Below, piece after piece: positions 53,052 through 61,379 of a stretch of 64,000 bases of DNA. Positions within the stretch are counted from its first letter, which is position 1. The number at the start of each line of letters is the position of its first letter. The notes under the pieces are model-generated. The model was not told the DNA's origin and ran no database searches. It saw nothing but the letters and a program-made list of their open reading frames with translations. This stretch comes from Hyalangium versicolor (GTDB lineage Bacteria > Myxococcota > Myxococcia > Myxococcales > Myxococcaceae): assembly GCF_020103695.1 (NCBI RefSeq), contig NZ_JAHXBF010000035.1, forward strand, positions 51,114-115,113, given 5' to 3'. A program made the translations under genes and the position numbers.

Positions 53052-54116
53052 ATGACGGCCAGACAGGTAGAGGCTCGGCCCGAGGGAGCCAGCGGACGCC
53101 AGCTCCTGGTGTATGGCCTGGGCCTCGTGGCCGCGGGGCTGTGCCTGGTGTGGAGCTTTCAGGATGTGGATTTCGCCCAGGTCTGGAGGGTGGTGGAGCG
53201 GCTGGGGCCGATGGTGGCTTGGGGGCTCGTCCCCTACGGGCTCTCGGTGCTCTTCGATGGGCTGGGGTTGCGCAGCCTGCTGGCGGCGCTGGGGCGTGGC
53301 GCCGGGGCCTTGCGCCTTGCGGGCATTCGGCTCTCGGCCGAGGCCCTCACTCTCAGCCTTCCCGCGGGACCCGTGCTCGCGGAGGGCGTGAGGCTCATGC
53401 TTCTTCAAACCCGTTGCCAGGTGGATGTTCCCCAGGGTGTTGGCGCCCTCGGTGCACGCAAGTGCCTCATCCTCCGCGGTCATGGCCTGTTCCTTCTGCT
53501 CGCCACGCTGGTGGGCTGGGGTTTTCTCCACCAGCGCTCGGCGGCCCTGCTCGGGCTGCCCGGCTTGCCTCTGCTCCTGGGTGGGGTGGGAGTGTCGCTG
53601 CTGCTGGTGTCCGCGGGAATGGGACGGGCCTTGAGTGGTGGCAGCACCGTGACCCGGCTGAGCCTGCTGCTGGAGCGGCTGCCCTTCCGTGCGGTGCGCG
53701 CATGGCTCGAGCGCCGACGTACGGCCATCGCCCGAACGGACTCACACCTGGGACAGGCGCTGGAGGGCCGAGGCTCGCGCCACGCCACGCTCTTCTACTT
53801 GCTCATCTGGCTGGCGGAGTCCTTCGAAGGCTATCTGCTGTTGCGCCTGCTCGGAGTAGAGATGAGTCTCGGTCAGGCGTTGGCCATGGAGGCCATTGTC
53901 TCCGTGGCGCGCTCGCTCGCCTTCGTCGTGCCTGCGGGGCTGGGCATCCAGGACGCCAGCTATGTGGCGCTGCTGCATACCGGAGGTGGGAGTGCCTCGC
54001 TGGAACTGGCGGCCACCTTCGCGCTGCTCAAGCGCATGAGGGAACTGGCCTGGGCAGGCGTGGGTCTGGCGCTGCTGCTCCACGGCCGAGCACGGCGTGG
54101 GCGCATGAGCGCTTGA
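53052..54116 (+). CDS. YbhN/AglD-family flippase-like membrane protein
   Basis: 354 residues, six to eight membrane helices, of the lysylphosphatidylglycerol synthetase TM-region/UPF0104 family (YbhN, HpnL-like). The family pattern is visible in VPYGLSVLFDGLGLRSLL, LSAEALTLSLPAGPVLAEGV and FVVPAGLGIQDASYVALL with its Gly-rich loop. These proteins are thought to move lipids or hopanoid intermediates across the membrane. Single gene; convergent with the metallophosphoesterase at a 6-bp gap. Confidence 0.87.
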   Translation: MTARQVEARPEGASGRQLLVYGLGLVAAGLCLVWSFQDVDFAQVWRVVERLGPMVAWGLVPYGLSVLFDGLGLRSLLAALGRGAGALRLAGIRLSAEALTLSLPAGPVLAEGVRLMLLQTRCQVDVPQGVGALGARKCLILRGHGLFLLLATLVGWGFLHQRSAALLGLPGLPLLLGGVGVSLLLVSAGMGRALSGGSTVTRLSLLLERLPFRAVRAWLERRRTAIARTDSHLGQALEGRGSRHATLFYLLIWLAESFEGYLLLRLLGVEMSLGQALAMEAIVSVARSLAFVVPAGLGIQDASYVALLHTGGGSASLELAATFALLKRMRELAWAGVGLALLLHGRARRGRMSA

Positions 54117-54122
54117 GGTGCT

Positions 54123-54830
54123 TCACCACCGCTGGTGCAGGCTGTACTGCCCGCGCTGGGTATCCAGGGCCAGGAAGGAGAAGTTCCCCTCCGAGCAGGT
54201 GCCGCTGTTGAGGAAGAGCCGGTCCCCGTGCTCGGCGCGCGTGCCCAGGTGCGTGTGACCGGTGACGACCACGTCCGCCTGGTGCTCGTGAGCGCGCGAC
54301 AGCGCCCACCGCTGGAAGGTGCAGCGCGTGGGATCTTCCTCCGCGCCCCGGAGCGCCGCGTCCCACTGATCAAAGGCGCGAAACACGCAGTGCATGCCTC
54401 CCCGGCGCAGCCAGGCTCCCAGCCACACCCCCCACTCCGAAATGAAGCGTGCCCTGCGGATGATCCAGTCATGCGCGTGGCCGTGGGTGAAGAGCAGGCG
54501 CACGCCATCGGCCTCCAGCACCCACTGCTCGGGAGCCGCCTCGGTGCGCGCGGTGATGAGATCGTGGTTGCCGTGGATGTACTGGTACTTCGGGGAGCTG
54601 AAGCGCCGGACGATCTCCGGGTGCGCGGCGCGGGCGGCGGCCAGCTCGGCCACCTGCTGATAGGGGGCCCGCGAGGTGAGCGTCTCGTAGATGTCTCCCA
54701 GGAGGACGATGCGCTCGAACTCGCTCTCCAGGAAGCACAGGAAGCGCAGGAAGCTCGAGTCCTCGTGCCCGAAGTGATCGACGGTGTCGCGCCGGCCCAG
54801 GTGTAAGTCCGAAATGACGGCAATGCGCAA
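54123..54830 (-). CDS. Calcineurin-like metallophosphoesterase
   Basis: About 235 residues from TTG 54830, chosen because GGAGGA lies 4 nt upstream and the fold begins right there (RIAVISDLHLG). An ATG at 54917 is in frame, but its extra residues have no fold. Metal-binding motifs: SDLHLG, VLLGDIYE, YIHGNHD, FTHGHAHD and VVTGHTHLG. The set fits a soluble phosphoesterase of the LpxH/UDP-diacylglucosamine or related class; the substrate is unknown. No signal peptide. Confidence 0.86.
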   Translation of the reverse strand: MRIAVISDLHLGRRDTVDHFGHEDSSFLRFLCFLESEFERIVLLGDIYETLTSRAPYQQVAELAAARAAHPEIVRRFSSPKYQYIHGNHDLITARTEAAPEQWVLEADGVRLLFTHGHAHDWIIRRARFISEWGVWLGAWLRRGGMHCVFRAFDQWDAALRGAEEDPTRCTFQRWALSRAHEHQADVVVTGHTHLGTRAEHGDRLFLNSGTCSEGNFSFLALDTQRGQYSLHQRW

Positions 54831-55238
54831 GGAGTCCTCCTCGGAGGGAACGACGCGCAAGGTAGGCTCCAGGGAGTGGCGGCGCGATGATCGACGGGAG
54901 ACACCCGTGACACACATGGGTATCGAACATGTGCCGAGAGCAGGAGGTGACGTCTCCTGTTCGGGGATGAGCGGGCACTGCCTCGCGCTTGATCAGCCTG
55001 ACCGTCACCCCGCAGCCCGAGCTCCTTTTCTACTGAGGTGTGATGGCGCGTGTCAGGTCGTGGGGATGGGAGCGTCCGGCGCCAGCAAGGGGGCGCTTCG
55101 GACGCTGGCTCCAAGTAGCGGAAGATCCTCCGGCGGGCATCCATGAGATATGGCCGCCGGTTCTCTCGAACCGTCCTGCGCATCGGGCAACCATCGCGTC
55201 CCGCCCCCGATTTTTCCTCAGCAAGGACACGTATCCCC
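54831..55238. other. 408-bp divergent intergenic region with a strong stem-loop
   Basis: No gene is convincing here. It holds a strong stem-loop at 55071-55106 (listed separately) and a smaller 6-bp dyad at 54941-54959. Promoters for both flanking genes must lie here, but I cannot place them. Confidence 0.5.
55071..55106. repeat. Strong 13-bp stem-loop upstream of the SPFH gene
   Basis: AGCGTCCG (55071-55078) pairs with CGGACGCT (55099-55106), and the pairing goes on inward with GCGCC (55079-55083) and GGCGC (55092-55096) after a two-base bulge. The loop is 8 bases. It lies about 130 bp ahead of the SPFH start and could be a leader structure or terminator. Confidence 0.5.
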
Positions 55239-55979
55239 ATGGATGTGACCATCAAGGAAGGGACGCTCGGGCTGCTCTATGAGAACGGAGTGCTGGTCCG
55301 GACGCTGAACCCCGGACGCCACCGCTTCTTCACGGGCTTCTGGCTGCCCCGGCGCGAGGTGGTGCGGGTGGATCTGCGCGAGCGCTCGCTCACCATCAAG
55401 AACCAGGAGATCCTCACCTCGGACAAGGTCGCTGTCCGGCTGTCGCTGCTCCTGTACTTCAAGGTCGTGGATCCCCGCGCGGCGCTGCTCAACGTGGAGC
55501 ATTACGAGGAGCGCATCTACGAGGACGTGCAACTGGCGGCCCGGCGTTTCCTCACCAGCCGCACGCTGGACCAGATCCTCCGCGACCGCAGCGAGCTGTC
55601 GGACGCCATCCGGGAGGACGTGCGCGCCTCGGCGCAATCCTACGGGGTAGAGGTGCGCCGGGCGGACGTGAAGGACCTGGTCTTCCCGGGCAACCTCCGG
55701 GAGATCATGAACCGAGTCATCGAGACCGAGCGCGAGTCGGAGGCGAAGCTCATCGAGGCGCGCAAGCTCGCCGAGGTGTCGCGGCTGGAGGCCGAGGCGC
55801 ACGCGGTCGCGGTGGAGCGGCGCATGACCGCGGACGAGAAGGCGGCCCAGTTGCTCGCGGCCAATCCGCTCCTGGTGCGCATCAAGGAGCTGGAGGTGCT
55901 GCGTGAGATCGGCCTGCGCGGCGGCAACCACTTTCACATCGGCATGGACCCACTGGGCCGCCGCAAGGAGCCGGGCTAA
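55239..55979 (+). CDS. SPFH/Band 7 (slipin-like) protein
   Basis: 246 residues from ATG 55239; the longer frame to 55143 starts in non-coding-looking sequence. The SPFH domain starts at once (VTIKEGTLGLLYENGVLVRT, LNPGRHRFFTGFW) and runs to about residue 170, with KVAVRLSLLLYFKVVDPRAA as its core. A charged helix follows (ETERESEAKLIEARKLAEVS), as in stomatins and slipins. No N-terminal membrane hairpin is visible, so this may be a soluble or peripheral member. Such proteins scaffold membrane microdomains or protease complexes. No partner (NfeD, FtsH) is adjacent. Confidence 0.85.
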   Translation: MDVTIKEGTLGLLYENGVLVRTLNPGRHRFFTGFWLPRREVVRVDLRERSLTIKNQEILTSDKVAVRLSLLLYFKVVDPRAALLNVEHYEERIYEDVQLAARRFLTSRTLDQILRDRSELSDAIREDVRASAQSYGVEVRRADVKDLVFPGNLREIMNRVIETERESEAKLIEARKLAEVSRLEAEAHAVAVERRMTADEKAAQLLAANPLLVRIKELEVLREIGLRGGNHFHIGMDPLGRRKEPG

Positions 55980-55992
55980 GAGACTCCCGTGG

Positions 55993-57138
55993 CTACGCGA
56001 AGGCGCGGATGGCCTTCACCAGCGCGGCCACGGATGCGTCTCGCACGATGAGCGGTGGCATGAGGCGGAGCACCTCCGCGTCGTGCGAGCCGCCCACCAG
56101 GATGCCCGATGCGAGCAGGTGCTGGCGCAGGGCGCCAGCCCGAGGCCCCACACGCAGTCCAAGCAGCAGCCCCGCGCCGTGAATCTGCCGCACCACGGTG
56201 CCCTCCAACTCGCGGCGCAGTTGGGCCTCCACGTGGATCGCGCGCTCCATGAGCCGCTCCTCGCGGAGGATGTCCAGGGTGACGCTCAGTGCGGCGCACG
56301 CCAGCGGTCCTCCTCCGAAGGTGGAGCCCAGGTCGCCCGACTTGAGGCTCCGCGCCACGCGCTCCTTCATCAGCACAGCGCCCATGGGGACGCCGGACGC
56401 CATGGCCTTGGCACAGGTGATGAGGTCCGGCGTCACGCCGAAGCGCTGTGCGGCGAACGGCGCGCCCGTCCTCCCGATGCCCGTCTGGATTTCGTCGAAG
56501 ATGAGCAGCGTCCCGCTCGCGTCACACGCGCGGCGCAATGCCTGGAGCCACTCCACCGTCGCGGTGCGCACGCCTGCGATGGACTGGATGGGCTCAACGA
56601 TGACCGCCGCCACGCCAGACAGGTCCGCCGATGACAGCGCGGCCACATCGTTGAAGGGCAGCACCGTCGTCGGCACGAGGAAGTCCGCCAGGGGCTGCGT
56701 CAGCTTCGGGTCGTCCGTGACGGAGAGCGCCAGCAGCGTGCGCCCGTGCCACCCACCCTCGCAGGCGGCCAACCGTTTCCGTCCTGTCAGGAGGAGCGCA
56801 ATCTTCAGTGCGTTCTCGTTGGCCTCCGCGCCCGAGTTGCAGAAGAAGACGGACGCCATCGCTTCGGGAGCGAAGGCCACGAGCTTCTCTGCTGCCGCGT
56901 CGCGCACCGGCAGCGATGCCGCCGTCGAGTAGAAGAGCAGCGCACGGGCCTGAGCCGCCACCGCCTCGGCTACGCGCGGATGAGAGTGGCCGGTGGCGCA
57001 GACGCAGTGCCCTCCGTACCAATCCAGGTATGCACGTCCCTGGTCGTCATAGATGCGGTCCTCCTCGCCCCGGTGGATGGGAAAGGGGTACGGCGCATAC
57101 GTCGGAAGCAGGGCAGGAAGGCCGGGGTTGGGGGACAT
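55993..57138 (-). CDS. Class III PLP-dependent aminotransferase (ornithine/acetylornithine type)
   Basis: 381 residues from ATG 57138; ATG 57165 is an alternative. Fold-type I motifs are complete: VFFCNSGAEANENALKIA, GGWHGRT, IVEPIQS, LIFDEIQTGIGRTG and the PLP lysine in TCAKAMASGVPMGA. This pattern is that of acetylornithine/succinyldiaminopimelate and related aminotransferases. There are no arginine- or lysine-pathway neighbours, so the substrate is open (ornithine, GABA or similar). It converges on the SPFH gene with a 13-bp gap. Confidence 0.9.
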   Translation of the reverse strand: MSPNPGLPALLPTYAPYPFPIHRGEEDRIYDDQGRAYLDWYGGHCVCATGHSHPRVAEAVAAQARALLFYSTAASLPVRDAAAEKLVAFAPEAMASVFFCNSGAEANENALKIALLLTGRKRLAACEGGWHGRTLLALSVTDDPKLTQPLADFLVPTTVLPFNDVAALSSADLSGVAAVIVEPIQSIAGVRTATVEWLQALRRACDASGTLLIFDEIQTGIGRTGAPFAAQRFGVTPDLITCAKAMASGVPMGAVLMKERVARSLKSGDLGSTFGGGPLACAALSVTLDILREERLMERAIHVEAQLRRELEGTVVRQIHGAGLLLGLRVGPRAGALRQHLLASGILVGGSHDAEVLRLMPPLIVRDASVAALVKAIRAFA

Positions 57139-57195
57139 GGGGGAACGCGCACTCCTAGCAGTCATGGGAAGGGGCGCGCATATTATGCAGCGACA

Positions 57196-57223
57196 TCCTC
57201 TGAGCAAGCGTTGATTCAGAGGA
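57196..57223. repeat. 8-bp inverted repeat upstream of the aminotransferase
   Basis: TCCTCTGA (57196-57203) and TCAGAGGA (57216-57223) flank a 12-base loop, between the lipoprotein gene stop (57319) and the aminotransferase start (57138). It is a possible terminator for the former or operator for the latter. Confidence 0.35.
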
Positions 57224-57318
57224 GAGGCGGAAAACTCCTTCGTGCATATGCGGGTCGTTATGCGAATGGCGAAGATACCGGTGGCTCTCATCCCTTTCCG
57301 GGAAGCGCCACTCACGGT

Positions 57319-57852
57319 TCAGTAGAACGCGCAGGAGGCGAGCCGGAACTGGGCCTGGACCACGGTCGGTTCTCCCTCGGGCTCGCTGAAGAGCAGGGCT
57401 TCCACCGTGTATTCGCCCGGCGGTAACGGCTTGCCCTCCCGACCTTTGAGCTCGAGCCGGGATCGCAGGGTCTGTCCCCGTGAGACCTGCTCCTGCTCGA
57501 ACGACTGCCGGCTCACCACCCACCCCTCACGATCCCGGATCATGAGCCCAGCTGCGCGCACTCCCCCCTGAGCCTCCTGCCCGGGCGGGAACTCCAACTC
57601 CAGTGAAACCTCGATGACAGACACGCTCCCATCGGCGGCGCGCGTCCCCTTATCCTCGGCGGGAGGAAAGGCAATCTGTGTTCGATCCAGGCGGAGGACG
57701 GCAAGGATGCGATTGGCCACTCGCGCCTTCGCGAAGGCATGAAGGCTCGAACTGTAGTCCCGCGGACCCGGGCAGCAGCCCGACGCGCCCACCACCACCT
57801 GGATGAGCACGGCAATCGTGGCAATACCAACGGGAATACACCTGCGTTTCAT
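57319..57852 (-). CDS. Small lipoprotein, hypothetical
   Basis: 177 residues from ATG 57852, the start of a good lipoprotein signal (MKRRCIPVGIATIAVLIQVV, then VGASGC with Cys near 27). The frame is open much further back but lies opposite the RCC1 gene. The mature part is beta-rich (SVSVIEVSLELEFPPG, GEYTVEALLFSEPEGEPTVV) and resembles a secreted immunoglobulin-like domain. It is divergent from the RCC1 gene (190 bp between starts). Family not recognised. Confidence 0.7.
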   Translation of the reverse strand: MKRRCIPVGIATIAVLIQVVVGASGCCPGPRDYSSSLHAFAKARVANRILAVLRLDRTQIAFPPAEDKGTRAADGSVSVIEVSLELEFPPGQEAQGGVRAAGLMIRDREGWVVSRQSFEQEQVSRGQTLRSRLELKGREGKPLPPGEYTVEALLFSEPEGEPTVVQAQFRLASCAFY

Positions 57853-58041
57853 GGCTGGGTCCCGTCGCGAGAGGGGAGGCACTGTGGCGCGAGAGCGTGT
57901 GGAGTCTACTCCGCATTGACTCGGCGCCTCGGAGAATAGATCTCGGTGGATCCTCGTCCGTTCATCACGCCGGAGATGTTCCTGCGTGCTCGGAGGACGA
58001 TGCCGTACAGTCCATGCGCGCCGATCGTCGAGAGGATTTTC

Positions 58042-59823
58042 ATGCAGAGAGCATGCGTGAGCTGGTTGCTGGGGGCCTTGATCATGCTGGTCGCCAGCCC
58101 TGCGGCGGCGGATGACGTGGCGTGGGGGAAGCCGGTGAAGGGAGTGCAGCTCGGCCTGGCCATCGTCCCGAATAGTGGGCCGCTGCCCACCGAACTGGAA
58201 CTCGAAGCTGTCGCGCGCAACGTGACCTCCGAACCCCAACAGATCCCCGTCCAGGTTTGCAGCACCGTGCATTGGACGGCTTTCACCCAGCTTCATGTGC
58301 GCACCGCCAGCGGGCGTGTTTTCAGCTACCCCATCGACGAGCTGGGCGATGTTGCGGATCTTCACCCCCACGGGCCGGTGAACCTTGCGCCCGGTGAGAT
58401 GCTCCGCGAGCGTTTCTCCCTGAAGCGAGTCGTCGGGCGGCCGACGGAGAATCCCAAGGACGCGGAGCTGTGGAACCTCCTGGAGACACCGCAGCAGGTG
58501 GAGCTGTGGATGGAACTCGTGGGCGGCGCCGGTGTTCCTCGGAGGCTCAGTGGCCACCTGAAGCACCGCCTGGGGCTGCCCCCCACGAAAGCGCCTGTGC
58601 AGGCTGGGCGCTGCGTATCCCAGATCGCCGCTGGAGGCAGTTCTGCCTGCGCGCTCCTTCGCGACGGCACGCCCTGGTGCTGGGGCTCCCACCCACCTGG
58701 AGCTCGCGGTACCGAAGGAGACACCCAGGACAAGCGAGAGCTTTCGCCGCAGCCGCTGCGCCTGCTGGCTGGCAACGCCGTCGAGCTGAGCGTGGCGCTC
58801 GACATCGCGTGCGTGAGGACTTTCACGGGCGCGGGGTACTGTGCGGGGGGCAACCTTGATTTCTCCGAAGCGGCCTACGGAGAGCCAGGTGGCCATCCCG
58901 TACGCATCCAGCGCCTGGAGGGAGCTGCGGAGCTGTATGGCGCACAGTGCGCTCGGGTGACGGATGGCTCTCTGGCGTGCTGGAGCCTGCTCGGGCCTCT
59001 CACCTCCAGCACTGATGGGCTCTTTGCTACCCGTTGGGAGGAGTCCACTCCAGGGGTAGCGCAGGTGGCCACGGGCGGTGGTTTCACCTGTGCGCTTCGG
59101 CGGGATGGAACGTTGTGGTGCTGGGGAGCCAACGAGAGCGGTCAGCTCGGCGCCGGAGACGTCACCCCACACCCGGGGCCGACCCGGGTCTCCAAGCTCC
59201 CCCTGGAGGTGGTCTCCGTCGCTGCGGGGACGAGCCACGCATGTGCAGCCCTGCGCGACGGCTCCCTATGGTGTTGGGGGCGCAGCGAATACGGCGCCTT
59301 GGGCCAGGGAGATGTCCGCTCCAGTTCCGTGCCTATTCCCATCTCCGGAATGAGCGAGGTGGTGCGTGTGGCGGCGGGCGTCGACAAGACCTGCGCTTGG
59401 AAGAAGGATGGCTCGCTCTGGTGCTTCGGAGAGCTGCTGGAGGAAGAGCCTTTCCCAGCGCTCGCCAGGGTGCCGGTGGAGATGAAGGAGCTGGGCCACC
59501 ATGTCGAGGAGGTGGTGTTTGGCTTCCGCCACACCTGCGCGCGCATCTCAGGTGAAGGAGGAGAGGGGAATGTCCTCTGCTGGGGAGAGAACACGGAGGG
59601 CCAGAGCGGGAGCGCCAAGCCCAGTGCGCTCTCGTCTCCTCTGCGTGTGTCGGGGCTGAAGGGCCAGGCCGTCGCACTGGCCGCCGGAGACCGATTCACC
59701 TGCGCCATCACCACCGACGGCTCTGCCTGGTGCTGGGGCATCGGCACTGAGGGACAGCTCGGCACGGGGCGCAAGGATTCCAGCGCTCGTCCCATGCGTG
59801 TCCGGCTGCCCTGCTCAGGCTGA
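58042..59823 (+). CDS. Exported RCC1-repeat (beta-propeller) protein
   Basis: 593 residues from ATG 58042 with GAGAGGA 5 nt upstream. The signal peptide is MQRACVSWLLGALIMLVASP, cleaved near AAA. A first domain (about 25-185) is beta-rich. The rest is a seven-bladed-type RCC1 propeller with repeats such as TCALRRDGTLWCWGANESGQ and HACAALRDGSLWCWGRSEYG, and one blade with a variant WCFGELL. Myxobacteria carry many such secreted propellers; the role is probably binding. It ends near the racemase gene, convergent. Confidence 0.88.
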   Translation: MQRACVSWLLGALIMLVASPAAADDVAWGKPVKGVQLGLAIVPNSGPLPTELELEAVARNVTSEPQQIPVQVCSTVHWTAFTQLHVRTASGRVFSYPIDELGDVADLHPHGPVNLAPGEMLRERFSLKRVVGRPTENPKDAELWNLLETPQQVELWMELVGGAGVPRRLSGHLKHRLGLPPTKAPVQAGRCVSQIAAGGSSACALLRDGTPWCWGSHPPGARGTEGDTQDKRELSPQPLRLLAGNAVELSVALDIACVRTFTGAGYCAGGNLDFSEAAYGEPGGHPVRIQRLEGAAELYGAQCARVTDGSLACWSLLGPLTSSTDGLFATRWEESTPGVAQVATGGGFTCALRRDGTLWCWGANESGQLGAGDVTPHPGPTRVSKLPLEVVSVAAGTSHACAALRDGSLWCWGRSEYGALGQGDVRSSSVPIPISGMSEVVRVAAGVDKTCAWKKDGSLWCFGELLEEEPFPALARVPVEMKELGHHVEEVVFGFRHTCARISGEGGEGNVLCWGENTEGQSGSAKPSALSSPLRVSGLKGQAVALAAGDRFTCAITTDGSAWCWGIGTEGQLGTGRKDSSARPMRVRLPCSG

Positions 59824-59833
59824 CAGCGGCTTG

Positions 59834-59848
59834 GAGGAAGGCTTCCTC
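59834..59848. terminator. Short palindrome between convergent genes
   Basis: GAGGAAG (59834-59840), a single G and CTTCCTC (59842-59848) form a near-perfect palindrome between the RCC1 and racemase stops. The stem would be short; terminator role uncertain. Confidence 0.3.
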
Positions 59849-59863
59849 AATCTCCGCCGGAGT

Positions 59864-60550
59864 TCAGCGGAGTGCGGCCGAGACGAGTGCTTTGGCGTGA
59901 AGGTCCGTTGTGTCGTAGACGGGCAGGGAACTGGTTTCCGCGGTGATGAGCATTCCGATCTCAGTGCAGCCGAGGATCACCGCTTGAGCGCCACGGGCGG
60001 CGAGCTGGGCAATGGCCTCCTGATAGATCCGGCGCGAGGGCTCGGTGACGATGCCCTGGCACAGCTCTTCATAGATGATGGTGTTGAGCTGGATGCGCTC
60101 GGCCTCGGGCAGCAGCACCTCCAGCCCCGCTGCCTCCAGCCGCTCGCGGTAGAAGGGCTTCTCCAGCGTGAAGCGCGTGCCCAGCAGACCCACGCGGCGG
60201 AAGCCGTCACCTAGGAGCGCCTGCGCGGTCGGATCCGCGATGTGGATGAAGGGGATATCGATCACCGCCTGGATGGCTGGAGCGACGAGGTGCATGGTGT
60301 TGGTGGCAAGCCCCAGCACTCCCGCGCCAGCCCGTACCAGGTTGGCGGCCTTCGCGGCCAGGATGTGCCCAGCTTGCTCCCAGTCTCCGCTGCGCTGCAG
60401 CACCTCGATGGGCGCGAAGTCCACCGAGTCCATCAGCAGCGGCACCGAGTGCAGCCCTCCCAGCCGCCGAGCCGTCTCCTCGTTGAGGATGCGGTAGTAG
60501 TGCGCACTCGATTGCCAGCTCATTCCGCCAATGAGGCCAATGGTCTTCAT
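59864..60550 (-). CDS. Aspartate/glutamate racemase family protein
   Basis: 228 residues from ATG 60550 (MKTIGLIGGMSWQSSAHYY). Family motifs are GVLGLATNTMHLVAP and VILGCTEIGMLI. The first catalytic position is Thr (ATNTMH) rather than Cys and the second is Cys, as in the broad-spectrum racemase YgeA of E. coli, where a Thr/Cys pair acts. It likely interconverts L and D amino acids. The gene is 65 bp after the tetR stop on the same strand. Confidence 0.88.
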   Translation of the reverse strand: MKTIGLIGGMSWQSSAHYYRILNEETARRLGGLHSVPLLMDSVDFAPIEVLQRSGDWEQAGHILAAKAANLVRAGAGVLGLATNTMHLVAPAIQAVIDIPFIHIADPTAQALLGDGFRRVGLLGTRFTLEKPFYRERLEAAGLEVLLPEAERIQLNTIIYEELCQGIVTEPSRRIYQEAIAQLAARGAQAVILGCTEIGMLITAETSSLPVYDTTDLHAKALVSAALR

Positions 60551-60615
60551 CTTCACCCCAGCTTCGTGTTCCCTTGGTGTCCTGACGCCGTCTCGTTGAC
60601 GGGCTGTCCCCGCAC

Positions 60616-61215
60616 TCACGCCTTGTTTCCTCCAATCCCGTTCCAGAGGAGATCGATGAAGCGCTCGATGTAGCGCTCGCCGGCAGAGGGGGCCGTCGAT
60701 TCGCCGCAGACTCGCGCGGTGAACGCCCAGCCATGCAGCGCGCCCAAGAGTGTCGCGGCCAGGGTGTCGACGTCGCACCTGGCCAGGCGTCCCTGGCTCT
60801 GAGCGCGCTTCAGCCACTCAACGAGCGCGCGGAGCGCCTGGGCCGGTGCCGACTCGCCCCTGCGCCCGCGGTAGGCCTTCCCGGGCTCGATGCCAGCGGC
60901 CTGCAACACACCCAGCCCTGCGTGCAGGTCCTGAAAGTAGGTGGAGATCAACTTCGCGTGCTCCACGAGCTGCTCGCGGATCGGGCGGTCGTCGGGCCCA
61001 GCGTCGAGCGCAGCCACCCAGGGAACCTCTTCGGGCGGCCCGAGGGCAGCGATCATCAGCGCCTCCTTCGAGCCGAACCGGTTGAACAGTGTCGTGTGGC
61101 TCACTCCGAGCTCACGCCCGATGTCGGCAGCTGACACGCCCGCGCCGCGCTTGAGGAAACAGCGCCGTGCGGTGACGACGATCTGCTCGTCCGTGATTTC
61201 CTTCGGTCTTCCCAT
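60616..61215 (-). CDS. TetR-family transcriptional repressor
   Basis: 199 residues. The N-terminal helix-turn-helix is classic TetR (MGRPKEITDEQIVVTARRCF, VSAADIGRELGVSHTTLF NR visible as two parts). The C-terminal half is the ligand-binding helical domain. It is divergent from the NmrA/SDR operon, and an 18-bp perfect palindrome lies between them over the -10 of the promoter, so it almost surely represses that operon. The ligand is unknown. The racemase gene follows it and may be co-transcribed. Confidence 0.93.
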   Translation of the reverse strand: MGRPKEITDEQIVVTARRCFLKRGAGVSAADIGRELGVSHTTLFNRFGSKEALMIAALGPPEEVPWVAALDAGPDDRPIREQLVEHAKLISTYFQDLHAGLGVLQAAGIEPGKAYRGRRGESAPAQALRALVEWLKRAQSQGRLARCDVDTLAATLLGALHGWAFTARVCGESTAPSAGERYIERFIDLLWNGIGGNKA

Positions 61216-61231
61216 GGCAATGCTCGCGGGC

Positions 61232-61259
61232 TTGACAGCCCACAGATCGGAGTTTATTT
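61232..61259 (+). promoter_or_regulatory. Sigma-70-type promoter for the NmrA/SDR operon
   Basis: TTGACA (61232-61237) matches the -35 consensus exactly, and TTATTT (61254-61259) or TTTATT one base earlier fits a weak -10 with 15-16 bp spacing. The -10 overlaps the palindromic operator, so bound repressor would block transcription. Confidence 0.6.
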
Positions 61260-61278
61260 CTTTCCGGAAAGAAACAAA
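61253..61278. promoter_or_regulatory. TetR operator palindrome
   Basis: TTTCTTTCCGGAAAGAAA (61257-61274) is an 18-bp perfect palindrome. With one mismatch pair the symmetry extends to 26 bp (61253-61278). It lies between the divergent tetR and NmrA genes. Confidence 0.75.
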
Positions 61279-61379
61279 GGGCCGGCACCCGGCACAGCCT
61301 ACTTCACGAACGCGTCGTTTCGTACGGGCCCTTCTTCATGAAGAGCGAGGAACAGCTCGCTCCAGCGATCGAGGGGATG

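Noticed and set aside
53960..55255. A 431-codon open frame on the minus strand
   Set aside because: It overlaps the metallophosphoesterase in another frame and has Ser/Arg/Pro-biased composition.
57853..59238. Long upstream extension of the 57319 lipoprotein frame
   Set aside because: It is opposite the RCC1 gene and precedes a clear lipoprotein signal sequence, so the true start is 57852.
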